Shown here one piece after another: positions 15,859 to 25,217 of a DNA stretch of 56,380 nucleotides. A program made the translations under genes and the position numbers. The DNA is from an uncultured Thermomicrobiales bacterium (GTDB lineage: Bacteria; Chloroflexota; Chloroflexia; Thermomicrobiales; CADCWN01): contig CADCWN010000418.1 of assembly GCA_902806415.1 (NCBI GenBank), positions 1 through 56,380 of the forward strand. Reading direction: 5' to 3'. The first letter of the stretch is position 1, and each line of letters starts with the position of its first letter. A model generated the notes under the pieces. That model was not told where the DNA came from, made no database searches, and saw only the letters and a list, made by a program, of their open reading frames with translations.

Positions 15859-17823
15859 TTAGCCCTGGCGGGTCCAGTTGGCGATATTCCAGTAGTCCAC
15901 GTCCCAGGTGGAGTAGTTGATATTCTGCAGCGTGTTGGAGCGCCCGTAGACGCTCTTGCGGTTGACGATCGCGAGGTGGACGAAGTTCTGGACGATCAGA
16001 TCGTTCATCTTGATGAAGAGCTGCGCCCGCTTATCGTCGTCCAGCTCGGTACGCGCCGCCTCATACGCCTGATCGTACTCGGCGTTCTGCCAGCGGCTGC
16101 GATTACCCTTCGACCAACTATTCGCCTTCTGGTCGGCGTTGGCCCCCACCCAGTTCGCCATGTAGGATTGGGGATCGGGCGAGGTGTTGCTGGACGTGTA
16201 CATCTCGATGTCGGCGTAGAAGTGGGCGGCGGTGTCGGGATTGCCGGCATCGGAGGAGAAGAAGACCGCCGCATCGATACTCTTCAGCTCGGTCTTGACG
16301 CCGAGCTTCTCCCAGCCATCCTTGATGATCTGTTGCGTCTTCTGCCGGACCTGATTGACCGTGGTCTGGTAGAGGACGCTCAACTTCACATCGCCCTTGG
16401 CACGGTAGTTGTCCGCTCCGCGCTTGTAGCCGACCTCCTCCAGGAGCGCGTTCGCCTTGTCGAGGTTGAACTCCACGCTGGTGTTCTTCGAACTGAACTG
16501 CGGCGGATCGTAGAGCAGATTCACCCCGATCTCGCCGGCGCGCCCGTAGATTCCGTCGATGACCGACTTGCGATCCGCCGCCAGCGAGAGGGCCTGGCGC
16601 ACCTTGATGTCGGTCAGGAAGGGGTGCGGGGCCTTCAGGCTCGACCGTTCGCCGTCGACTTCCTTGTTCGGGTCGGTGAAGTTGACCAGCAGCCGCTCGA
16701 TCCCGCCGCCGGGGGCGAATTGGGCGACGCCCTTACCGCCGGACTCCAGCTGCTTGAGGATCGAGTCCTCCACCTGCAAGTTCCAGGCGTAGTCGTAGTC
16801 GCCGGTCTGGAGGACAGCGCGGGCGGCCGAGACCGCGTCGCCGCCGCCCTTCAACTCGACGCGGTCGAAGAACGGCTTGTTCGGCTCGCGATAGTTGGGG
16901 TTGATGTCGTAGATGACGGCGTCGCCCGGCTTGAATTCGAGGACCTTGTACGGCCCGGTGCCAACCGGCTTGAGATTGTTCGGCGAGGTGCGCGACCCCG
17001 CGCCCTTATCCTTCTCGAAGATGTGCTTCGGCAGGATGTTGCCAGCAGAGCCGAAGAAGGGCAGGAACCAGCCCGGGGTCACATCCTTGAAGACGACCCG
17101 CACCGTCAGGGGATCGATCTTCTCGACCTTGGAGACGGTGATGTACTTGGCGACGCTGGTGGCGGCAGTCTTCTCATCGGCGATGTAGTCGTAGGTGAAG
17201 ACGACGTCGTCGGCGGTGAGCGGCTGGCCGTCGCTCCACTTCACGTCGGGCTTCAGCTTATAGGTCACGCTCTTGCCATCCGACGCCAGCCCGCCGTTCG
17301 TATCGGTCGGCACTTCGGAGATCAGGATGGGGATGATATTGCCCTGGCTGTCGATCGTCGCCAGTGGCTCGTAGACGATCCGCCCGATCAGATCATCCTT
17401 CGTCCCCGAGGAGAGGTGCGGATTGTAGGTGACCGGTGCCTGCGACTGGAGGATCTTGACCGTGCCGCCACCGCCTCGCTTCGTCGGTCCGCCGCTCGCC
17501 GCCGTCGTTGGCGCGGCCGCGCCCGCTGCGGTGGCGGCGGGGGAGGCGGCCCGTGACGCCGTGGCACCGGGAGCCGCCGTGGTGGCCCGCGCGCTGCCAC
17601 CGGTGTTGACACCGGCAATCGTCGGCACCGCCGTCGGGGCGGTTGAGGCGACCGCAGTGGTCGGCGTGGCGGGCGTGCCGCCGCAAGCGGCGAGCGCCGC
17701 TGCGATCGCTGATGCCGACGCGCCGAGCGCGACGGCGCGGGTGACGAACTGGCGACGGTTGAGCCGCCCCGCGGTCAGGTCTTGCGCGATGCTGGACAGG
17801 GGCGAATTTGCATGTTCACTCAT
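15859..17823 (-). CDS. ABC transporter solute-binding lipoprotein, family 5 (peptide type), paralog 1
   Basis: The 654-residue protein starts with a twin-arginine signal (LNRRQFVTRAVALG, residues about 21-34) that ends in a lipobox LAAC, so it is exported folded and lipid-anchored. An Ala/Thr/Pro linker (about 48-120) precedes a SBP_bac_5 domain with LATIDSQGNIIPIL, VKWSDGQPLTADDVVFTYDY, NLKPVGTGPYKVLEFKPGD and VRQALSLAADRKSVIDGIYG. Such proteins capture oligopeptides, nickel or glycosides for an ABC importer. No permease or ATPase is nearby. It is the most divergent of three tandem paralogs. GAGGGAG is nine bases upstream of the ATG. Confidence 0.9.
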   Translation of the reverse strand: MSEHANSPLSSIAQDLTAGRLNRRQFVTRAVALGASASAIAAALAACGGTPATPTTAVASTAPTAVPTIAGVNTGGSARATTAAPGATASRAASPAATAAGAAAPTTAASGGPTKRGGGGTVKILQSQAPVTYNPHLSSGTKDDLIGRIVYEPLATIDSQGNIIPILISEVPTDTNGGLASDGKSVTYKLKPDVKWSDGQPLTADDVVFTYDYIADEKTAATSVAKYITVSKVEKIDPLTVRVVFKDVTPGWFLPFFGSAGNILPKHIFEKDKGAGSRTSPNNLKPVGTGPYKVLEFKPGDAVIYDINPNYREPNKPFFDRVELKGGGDAVSAARAVLQTGDYDYAWNLQVEDSILKQLESGGKGVAQFAPGGGIERLLVNFTDPNKEVDGERSSLKAPHPFLTDIKVRQALSLAADRKSVIDGIYGRAGEIGVNLLYDPPQFSSKNTSVEFNLDKANALLEEVGYKRGADNYRAKGDVKLSVLYQTTVNQVRQKTQQIIKDGWEKLGVKTELKSIDAAVFFSSDAGNPDTAAHFYADIEMYTSSNTSPDPQSYMANWVGANADQKANSWSKGNRSRWQNAEYDQAYEAARTELDDDKRAQLFIKMNDLIVQNFVHLAIVNRKSVYGRSNTLQNINYSTWDVDYWNIANWTRQG

Positions 17824-18011
17824 GACTCGTTTCTCCCTCTACCGTGGACCACATGGTCGAACTATCACGAATGCTCCCGGCGCGGGGGAGCTTTGGGAAA
17901 CACGGGAGCCGGGGTACACCACCATGATCGACATCGACCGACAGAGAGTACCCGAGAGCGATCATCACGGATCGCGCGCATCTACAGCTGCGTAAAGGTG
18001 CGTCCGGTGGG

Positions 18012-18050
18012 TGTCCGCCCCCCGCACCAGCGGCGCGGGGGAGGCGGACA
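18012..18050 (-). terminator. Hairpin after solute-binding gene 2
   Basis: A G+C-rich imperfect stem pairs TGTCCGCC... with ...GGCGGACA around about 18012-18050, 17 bp beyond the stop of the gene at 18067. Confidence 0.65.
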
Positions 18051-18066
18051 GAGTGGTCGGGGACCG

Positions 18067-20061
18067 CTACTTCTTGACCCAGTTGGCGATATTCCAGCTC
18101 TCGCAGTCCCAGGAAGTCGTGGGACCGATATCCAGGTTCTTCGCCTTGCACGAGACGCTCTGCCGGTAGACCAGCGGGATCTGCGCGTAATCCTGGACCA
18201 TGATGTCGTTGGCCTTAATGAACAGCTGCGCACGCTTCGCCGGGTCGAGTTCCTTCTCCAACTGATCGATCGTCGCGTCGTAGTCCTTGTTGGACCAGCG
18301 CCCGTAGTTGCCCAGGGACCACTGATTCGATTTCTGCGCGATCTTCTCCGTGGTCTGGTCTTCCATGTACGAGAACGGCTCGGGGGTCGAGTTGCCGTTG
18401 GTGAACATCTCGACGTCGACGTAGCACTTAGCGGCGGTGTCGGTATTGCCGAGGTCGGAGGAGAAGAAGACGCCCGCATCAGCCGACTTCAACTCGGTCT
18501 TGATCCCGGCCTTCTCCCAGGCATCCTTGATGATCTGCTGCGTCTTCTGCCGCACGGTGTTGACCGTGGTGTAGTAGACCAGGCTCAATTGTACGCCACC
18601 CTTGGCGCGATACTGACCGCTCTTGGTCCAGCCGGCCTGATCGAGAACCTGGTTTGCTTTGTCCAGGCTGAATTCCGACTTGTTGTTCGGGGAGTTGAAC
18701 TGGGCCGGAGTATAGAGGATATTGTCGGCGATCGCGCCGCCCTGGCCGTAGCCCACATCAACGATCGTCTTCTTGTCGCAAGCGAGGGCCATCGCCTGGC
18801 GCACCGCCTTGTCGGTGAGGAATGGGTGCGGCGTGTTCTTCTCCGACCGTTGGCCGTCCACTTCCTTGTTCGGGTCGCTGAAGTTGATGATCAGACGCTC
18901 GCAATTCGGGCTGATGATCGTGAAGACCGAGCCACGGGTGCCGGTCTGCTGGAGCTGCGTGAGGATCGCCGCCTCGACCTGGAGGTTCCAGCCGTAGTCG
19001 TAGTCGCCGGTCTGGATCACGGCGCGGGCTGCCGAGACCGCGTCGCCGCCGCCCTTCCATTCGACCCGATCGAAGAATGGCGCGTTGGCATCACGGAAGT
19101 TCGGGTTAATCTCGTAGGAGACGGCGTCGCCCGGCTTGAAGCCGCCCTGCACCACGCGGTAGGGGCCGGTGCCGACCGGCTGGAGGTTCGCGGCGAAGTT
19201 CTTGGCTGCCTCGCCCTTGCCAGCGCTGAAGATATGCTGCGGCAGGATGACGCCACGGTAGCCACCGACGAATGGGATGTACCATCCCGCCTGCGACTCC
19301 TTGAAAGTGATCCGCACAGTGGTGTCGTCGACCGCCTCGACCTTCTCGATCGACTTATAATCGCCGGTCGTCGTCGCGCCGGTCTTGGGGTCGATGACGT
19401 AGTCGTAGGTGAAGGCAACGTCCTTGGCGGTGAACGGCTGGCCGTCGCTCCACTTCACGCCCGACTTCAGCTTCCAGGTGACGACCTTCTGGTCGGCGGA
19501 GAGCCCGCCGTTCGCCTGGGAGGGGATCTCCGTGGCCAGGATCGGGATGAACTTGCCGTCACCGTCGATCGTCGCCAGCGGCTCGTAGACCGGCCGGGAG
19601 GCATCCTGATCCTTGGTGCCCTGCGCGAGGTGCGTGTTGAGCACGGTCGGAGCCTGCCAGTAGAGGAGCTTCAGCGTCCCGCCGCCGCCGCGCTTGCCCG
19701 GCGAGGCGGGCGGGGACGCGACCGGAAGACCCGCGACGTTGCCGCCGGACGCGGTGGCCGTGCCGGCTCGTGTCGCGGTGGCCCCGGCGCGGGTGACGGT
19801 AGCGGCGCTTGGCGCTGTGGAGGCGGTCGCGACGCGAGCCGCCGCCGTGGTCGGCGCTGCCGACGCCGCGGTCGAGGGGGCGGTCGATGCCACCGGCACA
19901 CTGGTCGGGGTGGTGGTCGCGCCGCCGCAGGCGGCGAGGACCGCGCCGATCGCCGAGGCCGAGAGGCCCAGGGCGGCGGCGCGACGGATGAAGTCACGCC
20001 GACTGAGCGCGCCGCTGGTCAGGTCGCGAGCGAGCGAGCGGATAGGATCGCGATCGGACAT
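18067..20061 (-). CDS. ABC transporter solute-binding lipoprotein, family 5 (peptide type), paralog 2
   Basis: The 664-residue protein has a Tat signal with SRRDFIRRAAALGLSASAIG, a lipobox LAAC and a long Ala/Thr-rich linker (about 48-130). The SBP_bac_5 landmarks are VKWSDGQPFTAKDVAFTYDY, NLQPVGTGPYRVVQGGFKPG and VRQAMALACDKKTIVDVGYG. It is closely similar to paralog 3: the RRAAALGLSASAIGAVLAAC signal ends and much of the domain are near-identical. It likely binds a peptide-like or glycoside ligand outside the cytoplasmic membrane; the transporter partners are not in the window. GGAGGAAAC precedes the ATG. Confidence 0.9.
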   Translation of the reverse strand: MSDRDPIRSLARDLTSGALSRRDFIRRAAALGLSASAIGAVLAACGGATTTPTSVPVASTAPSTAASAAPTTAAARVATASTAPSAATVTRAGATATRAGTATASGGNVAGLPVASPPASPGKRGGGGTLKLLYWQAPTVLNTHLAQGTKDQDASRPVYEPLATIDGDGKFIPILATEIPSQANGGLSADQKVVTWKLKSGVKWSDGQPFTAKDVAFTYDYVIDPKTGATTTGDYKSIEKVEAVDDTTVRITFKESQAGWYIPFVGGYRGVILPQHIFSAGKGEAAKNFAANLQPVGTGPYRVVQGGFKPGDAVSYEINPNFRDANAPFFDRVEWKGGGDAVSAARAVIQTGDYDYGWNLQVEAAILTQLQQTGTRGSVFTIISPNCERLIINFSDPNKEVDGQRSEKNTPHPFLTDKAVRQAMALACDKKTIVDVGYGQGGAIADNILYTPAQFNSPNNKSEFSLDKANQVLDQAGWTKSGQYRAKGGVQLSLVYYTTVNTVRQKTQQIIKDAWEKAGIKTELKSADAGVFFSSDLGNTDTAAKCYVDVEMFTNGNSTPEPFSYMEDQTTEKIAQKSNQWSLGNYGRWSNKDYDATIDQLEKELDPAKRAQLFIKANDIMVQDYAQIPLVYRQSVSCKAKNLDIGPTTSWDCESWNIANWVKK

Positions 20062-20186
20062 GTTTCCTCCACACTACAGCCAATTCTGTGGGCATACTCA
20101 CCGTGATCGAATGGTGAGTCGGGACGATATTCGGTCTGGGCGCCATGCAATAGGACGTCGGCGCTGCGGAAAAGGTTCCCAGGGGG

Positions 20187-20241
20187 CGCCAGGCCACGGA
20201 AAAGCCGGGGGGCTGTACCCCGGCTTTTCCGTGGCCTGGCG
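20187..20241. terminator. 24-bp perfect hairpin between solute-binding genes 2 and 3
   Basis: CGCCAGGCCACGGAAAAGCC with GGGG (20187-20210) pairs perfectly with 20218-20241 across a 7-nt loop. It sits 20 bp after the stop of paralog 3 and would separate its transcript from paralog 2. The AAAA/TTTT inside the stem is unusual for this G+C. Confidence 0.85.
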
Positions 20242-20261
20242 TTAGGGCCGTCACGCGGACA

Positions 20262-22238
20262 CTATTTCCTGACCCAGTTGCCGATGTTCCACAGCTCCGA
20301 GTCCCACGGGGTGTATTGCCCGACTTCGAGGGTCTTGCTGATGCCGGAAACGTTCTTACGGGCCACCAGTGGGATCTCGGCAAAATCGTTGATCTCGATG
20401 TCGTTGGCCTTGATAAAGAGTTCGGCGCGCTTGGCAGGGTCGAGCTCCGTCTTCAACTGCTCGATGACGGCGTCGTATTCTTTGTTCGACCAGCGCGTGT
20501 AGTTGTTCCCGGACCAACTGTTGCTCTTCTGGGCGATCTGCGCCGTCGTCAGCCCTTCCATGTAGCTGAACGGATCGGGGGACGAGTTGCCATTGGTGTA
20601 CATCTCGATGTCGTTGTAGAAGAGCGAGGCCGAGTCGACATTGCCGCCGGAACCCGGGGCGAAGAAGACGCTCGCGTCGACCGACTTCAATTCCACCTGG
20701 ACGCCGATCTTCTCCAGGCCGTCCTTGACCACCTGCTGCGTCTTCTGGCGCACCGCGTTGACGGTGGTGGAGTAGGTGATCTTCATCGGCACGCCACCCT
20801 TGGCACGGTACTGGCCGCTCTTGGCCCAGCCCGCAGCGTCGAGCAGGGCGTTCGCCTTGGCGAGGTCGTACTCGGACTTGGTGTTGGGCGAATTGTACTG
20901 CGGCGGGTTGTAGAGGACGTTGTTGCCGATCGCACCCGACTTGCCGTAGATCGTGTCCACGATCGACTTCTTGTCGCAGGCGAGGGCGTAGGCGTTGCGG
21001 ACGCTCTTATCGGTCTGGAACGGGTGCGGCGTGTTCTTCTCCGACCGCTGCCCATCGACTTCCTTGTTCGGATCGGAGAAGTTGATCAGGATGCGCTCGG
21101 TGCTGGACCCGTTGTTCGCCGCCACGATCCCCTTCCCGCCGGTCTCCAATTGGGTGAGGACGGCGGCGTCGACCTGGAGGTTCCAGGCGTAGTCGTAGTC
21201 GCCAGTCTGGAGGACGGCGCGGGCGGCGGAGGGAGCGTCGCCGCCGCCCTTGACCTGCACCGTGTCGAAGAAGGGGCCGTTGGCATTGCGGTAATTCTCG
21301 TTGATGGTGTAGGTCACCGTGTCGCCCGGCTTGAAGTCGGTGACCTTGTACGGCCCGGTGCCGACCGGCTTCAAGTTGGCCGGGAAATTCTTGGCCGGCT
21401 CGCCGATCCCATCCTTGAAAATGTGCTGCGGCAGGATGAGCCCGTTCTGGTTGACGAAGGGGAGGAACCAGGCCGCTTCGGGAGCCTTAAACGTGATCTT
21501 GACGGTGGTGTCGTCGATCGCCTCGACCTTGTCGATCGTCTTGTAGCTGCCGATCGTCGTCGCGGCACTCTTCGGATCGGCGATGAATTGGTAGGTGAAG
21601 GCGACATCCTTCGCCGTGAAGGGGGTGCCGTCGCTCCACTTCACGCCCGACTTCAGCTTCCAGGTGACGGTCTTGCCATCCTGGGAGAGGCCGCCGTTCT
21701 CGCGCGAGGGGATCTCGGCGGCGAGGATCGGGACGTACTTGCCGTCGCCGCCGATCGTCGCCAGCGGCTCGTAGACCGGGCGGGAGGCATCGGTGTCCTT
21801 CTGGCCCTGGATCAGGTGCGGGTTGAGCACGACCGGCGACTGCCACCAGAGGAGCTTCAACTGGCCTCCGCCACCACGCTTCGTCGGTCCGGTCGCCGCG
21901 CCGGCTGTCGCGGAGGCGGGCGCGGTCGAGGCGGCGGCGGTGGCCGGGCGAGTGGCCAAGGCGGCAGCACTCGCCGCCGGGCTGGCGGACGCCGCCGCAG
22001 ACGGCGCGGCGGATGGGGCGACCGATGGTGCGGTACTGGCTGCTGCCGCCCGCGTGGCGGTCGGCACAACCGGCGCACTGGTCGGGGTGGTGGTCGCGCC
22101 GCCGCAGGCGGCGAGGACCGCGCCGATCGCCGAGGCCGAGAGGCCGAGCGCGGCGGCGCGACGGATGAACGCGCGGCGGCTGAGTCGTCCGGTGGTGAGA
22201 TCGGCGGCGAGCGAATAGAGCGGTTCGTGATCGGCCAT
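20262..22238 (-). CDS. ABC transporter solute-binding lipoprotein, family 5 (peptide type), paralog 3
   Basis: The 658-residue protein begins MADHEPLYSLAADLTTGRL and then carries a Tat motif SRRAFIRRAA and lipobox LAAC. An Ala-rich linker (about 48-145) precedes the SBP_bac_5 domain: VKWSDGTPFTAKDVAFTYQF, NLKPVGTGPYKVTDFKPGD and VRNAYALACDKKSIVDTIYG. I chose the ATG at 22238, five to ten bases after GAGGAGG; the longer frame to 22316 has no such site. It is first in the array and is preceded by a near-consensus promoter. The strong similarity to paralog 2 points to a fairly recent tandem duplication. Confidence 0.9.
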   Translation of the reverse strand: MADHEPLYSLAADLTTGRLSRRAFIRRAAALGLSASAIGAVLAACGGATTTPTSAPVVPTATRAAAASTAPSVAPSAAPSAAASASPAASAAALATRPATAAASTAPASATAGAATGPTKRGGGGQLKLLWWQSPVVLNPHLIQGQKDTDASRPVYEPLATIGGDGKYVPILAAEIPSRENGGLSQDGKTVTWKLKSGVKWSDGTPFTAKDVAFTYQFIADPKSAATTIGSYKTIDKVEAIDDTTVKITFKAPEAAWFLPFVNQNGLILPQHIFKDGIGEPAKNFPANLKPVGTGPYKVTDFKPGDTVTYTINENYRNANGPFFDTVQVKGGGDAPSAARAVLQTGDYDYAWNLQVDAAVLTQLETGGKGIVAANNGSSTERILINFSDPNKEVDGQRSEKNTPHPFQTDKSVRNAYALACDKKSIVDTIYGKSGAIGNNVLYNPPQYNSPNTKSEYDLAKANALLDAAGWAKSGQYRAKGGVPMKITYSTTVNAVRQKTQQVVKDGLEKIGVQVELKSVDASVFFAPGSGGNVDSASLFYNDIEMYTNGNSSPDPFSYMEGLTTAQIAQKSNSWSGNNYTRWSNKEYDAVIEQLKTELDPAKRAELFIKANDIEINDFAEIPLVARKNVSGISKTLEVGQYTPWDSELWNIGNWVRK

Positions 22239-22461
22239 GCGCTGTGTCCTCCTCGTTGTGTGTTCTTCCCCAGACAAAAAATAAGCGATACCAAGCTGCC
22301 CGCGCCGCCGTCTCATAACGGCGGCGGCGAGCGAGTGGCCGGGGGCAGAACATCAGCGTTCGGACGGGGCGCGGCGTTGCGCGGATACCATGGGAGCAGC
22401 TGATATTGGGCGGCGGCGCCCCGCTATCCATATTGTGTGCCATGCGCGGTGGATTGAGCGC

Positions 22462-22490
22462 AGTATAGGGGCGACATGCCGCTTCGTCAA
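22462..22490 (-). promoter_or_regulatory. Sigma-70-type promoter for solute-binding paralog 3
   Basis: On the minus strand TTGACG (22485-22490) and TATACT (22462-22467) are exactly 17 bases apart. Transcription would start near 22455, about 215 bases before the ATG, leaving room for a regulatory leader. Confidence 0.7.
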
Positions 22491-22726
22491 GCGGTCGAAC
22501 GGGATGGGCCGAAAGAGTTGTACCAAGGGTACAAGGCTCGATAGCTCCGGCACGAATATATCCCCGCAATTGTGCTGTTGTGCTGGTCACTATTGGCAGT
22601 TTTGGCCCCCCTGGAGGGTGGTTTGGGCTGTGCGCGATCGTTGTGCACGAGCGCACGGTGCGGAGTCGATCCCCGCGACAATGTCATTGTGCCCCTTGCC
22701 TGATGGTGTCACTGTTCTCTCACCCT

Positions 22727-22756
22727 TTGTGCTATCCCGACGTGGTCGGGGATAAT
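22727..22756 (+). promoter_or_regulatory. Candidate promoter for heme A synthase
   Basis: TTGTGC (22727-22732) and GATAAT (22751-22756) are 18 bases apart. A near-palindrome (CTATCCCGAC-GTG-GTCGGGGATA) fills the spacer, which could be an operator. Confidence 0.45.
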
Positions 22757-22814
22757 GATGGGGAGACGGCGTGCGCGGCTCGTGGGTCGCCCGTCCATGA
22801 TGCGCGAGGAGCAG

Positions 22815-23810
22815 ATGAAAGGGCAGTTGCGACGGGCGACGAAGTGGTTGGCGGTAATTACCACCGTCGGGATGTTCGTGGTGCTGGTGATGGGCGCGAC
22901 CGTGACCGTGACCGGCTCGGGCGAGGGCTGCGGCACGTCGTGGCCGCTCTGCAACGGGCGCCTCATCCCCGAGTTCGCGGTGGCGACGGCGATCGAGTAC
23001 AGCCATCGGATCGTCACGGCGATCGAGGGGCTGCTGATCCTGGGGACGGCGGTCGGCGCGCTGGCCTTCTGGCGCGACCGCCGCGAGGTGCGCGTGCTGG
23101 TGCCGGTGATGGTCTTCTTCCTCCTCCTCCAGGCCGGGCTGGGGGCGCTGGCGGTGAAGTTCCCGACCTCTGACGAGGTGTTGGCGCTCCATTTCGGCAT
23201 CTCCCTGGTCGCCTTCGCCAGCGTCCTGCTGACGACGACGATCATCTTCGGCATCGACAACGGGCGCGACGCGCTGCGCGATCGGCTCGTGCCACAGGGG
23301 GTGCGGTGGGGGGCGTGGGGGCTGCTCGTCTACACCTACGGTGTGGTCTATCTGGGTGCCTACGTGAACCACACCGATGCCAGCCTGGCCTGCCTCGATT
23401 GGCCGCTCTGCCAGGGTTCGGTCTTCCCCGGTTTCACTGGGCCGGTCGGGATCGTCTTCTCGCATCGGTTGGCGGCGGTCTTCCTGACCCTCGGCATCGG
23501 CTGGCTCTTCCTCTGGTGCTGGCGCGCGCGCGCGGTGCGCCCGGATCTCGCCTGGGCAAGCGTGCTCACGCTGGCGATGCTGCTCGGCCAATCGGCCACC
23601 GGGGCGGCGGTCGTCTTCTCGCGCCTCAACCTCTTCAGCGCGCTCAGCCACGGCGCGGTCGTCACCCTGTACTTCGGCGCGCTGGCGTATATCTGCTTCG
23701 GTATGCTGCCGCGCCCGCGCGCCGTGCGCGAGAGTGCCGACTTCCCCGCTGCCGCCGCATCCGCCTCCGCCAGCTATCCGGCGGGCACGACCCGCGCGCG
23801 GGTCGGCTGA
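22815..23810 (+). CDS. ctaA: Heme A synthase (CtaA/COX15)
   Basis: The protein (331 residues from 22815) has eight hydrophobic segments in two similar halves, as in CtaA/COX15, which oxidises the C8 methyl of heme O to make heme A for cytochrome c oxidase. Each half has an external cysteine pair with tryptophan (GCGTSWPLCNG, then ACLDWPLCQG) and heme-ligand histidines (EYSHRIVTAIEG and LHFGIS; then FSHRLAAV and LSHGAVVTLY). I chose the ATG at 22815 because GAGGAG lies just before it; ATGs at 22797 and 22800 are alternatives. No oxidase subunit genes are adjacent. Confidence 0.9.
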   Translation: MKGQLRRATKWLAVITTVGMFVVLVMGATVTVTGSGEGCGTSWPLCNGRLIPEFAVATAIEYSHRIVTAIEGLLILGTAVGALAFWRDRREVRVLVPVMVFFLLLQAGLGALAVKFPTSDEVLALHFGISLVAFASVLLTTTIIFGIDNGRDALRDRLVPQGVRWGAWGLLVYTYGVVYLGAYVNHTDASLACLDWPLCQGSVFPGFTGPVGIVFSHRLAAVFLTLGIGWLFLWCWRARAVRPDLAWASVLTLAMLLGQSATGAAVVFSRLNLFSALSHGAVVTLYFGALAYICFGMLPRPRAVRESADFPAAAASASASYPAGTTRARVG

Positions 23811-23890
23811 TCCTGGCGCGAATCGTGCGCGACCATTCGGCGATGATTGTTCGCTAGTCTGTGCTGCCGTGCTGATATGAAGGGGGTCGC

Positions 23891-24451
23891 GTGCGAGGGT
23901 GCTTGCAGGGATTGGTGCTGCTCGTGGCGGTGTTCGTCCTCCTGGCCGCCGGGGTGTTCTGGTTCCTCTCGCGCCCGCCCGCAATGGCGCAGCAGCTCAC
24001 GACGGTGGCGGTCAGCAGCGCCGCCGCGGCGAGCTTCGATCAGAAGGTGGCCACGGTGCAGGCGGCGGGCGGCCCCGTCACCGTGGAGATCACCGAGCAG
24101 GAGGCGACCTCCAAACTTGCCGCGACCCTGGCCGCCGAGCCGACCGCGCCCAGGATCGAGAATCCCCAGATGAGTTTTCGCGGAGGCAAGGTCGTCGTCA
24201 GCGGCGTCTCGCGGGAGACCCCGATCCCGATCGCCGTCGTGGTGACCGGGTGGATCGAGGCGCGCGAGGGGCGTCTCGTCACCACGGTCGAGCAGATCGA
24301 CACCGGGCGCTTCCCGCTCCCCGACGCGATGGCGGCGCAGATCACCGATCTCGCCAGCGACACCAACCGTCTCAACGAGGGGCTGCCGATCACCGTCAAC
24401 GAGATGCGCGTCCTCGAAGGGCGCCTCGTGCTGACCGGTCAGTCGAAATAG
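23891..24451 (+). CDS. Membrane-anchored protein, DUF2993/LmeA-like
   Basis: The 186-residue protein starts with GTG and has one N-terminal hydrophobic anchor (about 5-27), then a soluble beta-rich domain: GPVTVEITEQEATSKLAA, MSFRGGKVVVSG and ITVNEMRVLEGRLVLTGQ. The alternating strand pattern resembles DUF2993/LmeA lipid-binding proteins outside the membrane, but the match is from pattern only. It lies 80 bp after heme A synthase on the same strand and may share its transcript. Confidence 0.6.
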   Translation: MRGCLQGLVLLVAVFVLLAAGVFWFLSRPPAMAQQLTTVAVSSAAAASFDQKVATVQAAGGPVTVEITEQEATSKLAATLAAEPTAPRIENPQMSFRGGKVVVSGVSRETPIPIAVVVTGWIEAREGRLVTTVEQIDTGRFPLPDAMAAQITDLASDTNRLNEGLPITVNEMRVLEGRLVLTGQSK

Positions 24452-24510
24452 CGCCGCGCCCCCGCGTCCACGGTCCGCGACCGGCGCGCGGGGGATACTG
24501 AGAATTGCCG

Positions 24511-24903
24511 ATGAATCCGAACACCGATTCGCCCTTGCCGCTCGGGTCGTTGCAGTTGGCCTATTGCATCATCTACGTGGCCGATCTCGCGTCGATGACC
24601 CGGTTCTATGGCGAGGTCCTGGGGTTGCCGATCGCGGAGCGCAACGAACGCTTCGTCGCCTTCGGCGGCACGGCCACGCCCCTGGCGCTCGAAGTGGGCG
24701 GACCGCCCGTGGACGGCCCGCGCGGGAAAGAGCGCAACCCGACGCTGGTGCAATTCGCGGTGGGCGACATCGCGGCGGCGGTTTCGGCACTCGCCGCGCG
24801 CGGGGTGGCGATCGAGGGCGACATCCGGCGCGGCGGCTTCGGCGCGCTGGCCTTTTTCCGCGACCCGGAAGGGAATCGCCTGGCGCTGCTGGAGCGGGCA
24901 TAG
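24511..24903 (+). CDS. VOC/glyoxalase-like protein
   Basis: This 130-residue protein has the two beta-alpha-beta-beta-beta halves of the vicinal oxygen chelate fold: AYCIIYVADLASMTRFYGEVLGLPI at the start, VQFAVGDIAAAVSALAARGV in the middle and GALAFFRDPEGNRLALLE at the end. The family includes glyoxalase I, dioxygenases and fosfomycin/bleomycin resistance proteins, so the reaction is open. The ATG at 24511 is preferred over a TTG six bases earlier. It is 60 bp behind the DUF2993-like gene. Confidence 0.8.
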   Translation: MNPNTDSPLPLGSLQLAYCIIYVADLASMTRFYGEVLGLPIAERNERFVAFGGTATPLALEVGGPPVDGPRGKERNPTLVQFAVGDIAAAVSALAARGVAIEGDIRRGGFGALAFFRDPEGNRLALLERA

Positions 24904-24949
24904 CTCACCCAGCCCCCGCGGGGGTATTCACCGGGCGTGGGTGACGGCA

Positions 24950-25200
24950 AGACGTGCGGGCATATGCAATACGCCCCTACGCCCCACCGCACTGCCTCGT
25001 CTCAGAGACCATCGGTGTCCCTGGCGTCGGGGATACGATCGCGCGCGGCGAACACTATCCACTGTCGGTTGTAGGGGCGTATTGCCTACGCCCAACCCAC
25101 GCCCAGGCTTCTACAAACGTTGGCGAGCGGACGACGGGCGGGCGTAGGCAATACGCCCCTACAACCAACCGCCCTACTCGGCAGCATATGCCCGCGTGTC
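24950..25200. repeat. Nested inverted repeats of the GTAGGGGCGTAT family
   Basis: Three copies of a sequence around GTAGGGGCGTATTGC / GCAATACGCCCCTAC lie at about 24960-24981, 25067-25097 and 25138-25170. The second and third are near-perfect inverse copies (27 matching bases). An outer pair (GCGGGCATATGC at 24957 and GCATATGCCCGC at about 25184) encloses them. The whole segment could fold into a long structured RNA or cruciform. The same family recurs at 44115-44335. Confidence 0.8.
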
Positions 25201-25217
25201 CCAAGGCGCGCCCGCGC

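Larger units (their letters stand above)
22239..22814. other. Divergent intergenic region
   Basis: This 576-bp gap between the divergent solute-binding and heme A synthase genes holds one strong promoter on each strand (22462-22490 minus, 22727-22756 plus). The 22520-22680 stretch is less G+C-rich. I see no supported gene in it. Confidence 0.5.

Noticed and set aside
15796..22403. Very long plus-strand open frames (586-774 residues) opposite the three solute-binding genes
   Set aside because: They are antisense shadows typical of G+C-rich DNA. The minus-strand frames carry clear Tat signals, lipoboxes and SBP_bac_5 motifs, while the plus frames are Val/Leu/Asp/Arg-rich without domains.
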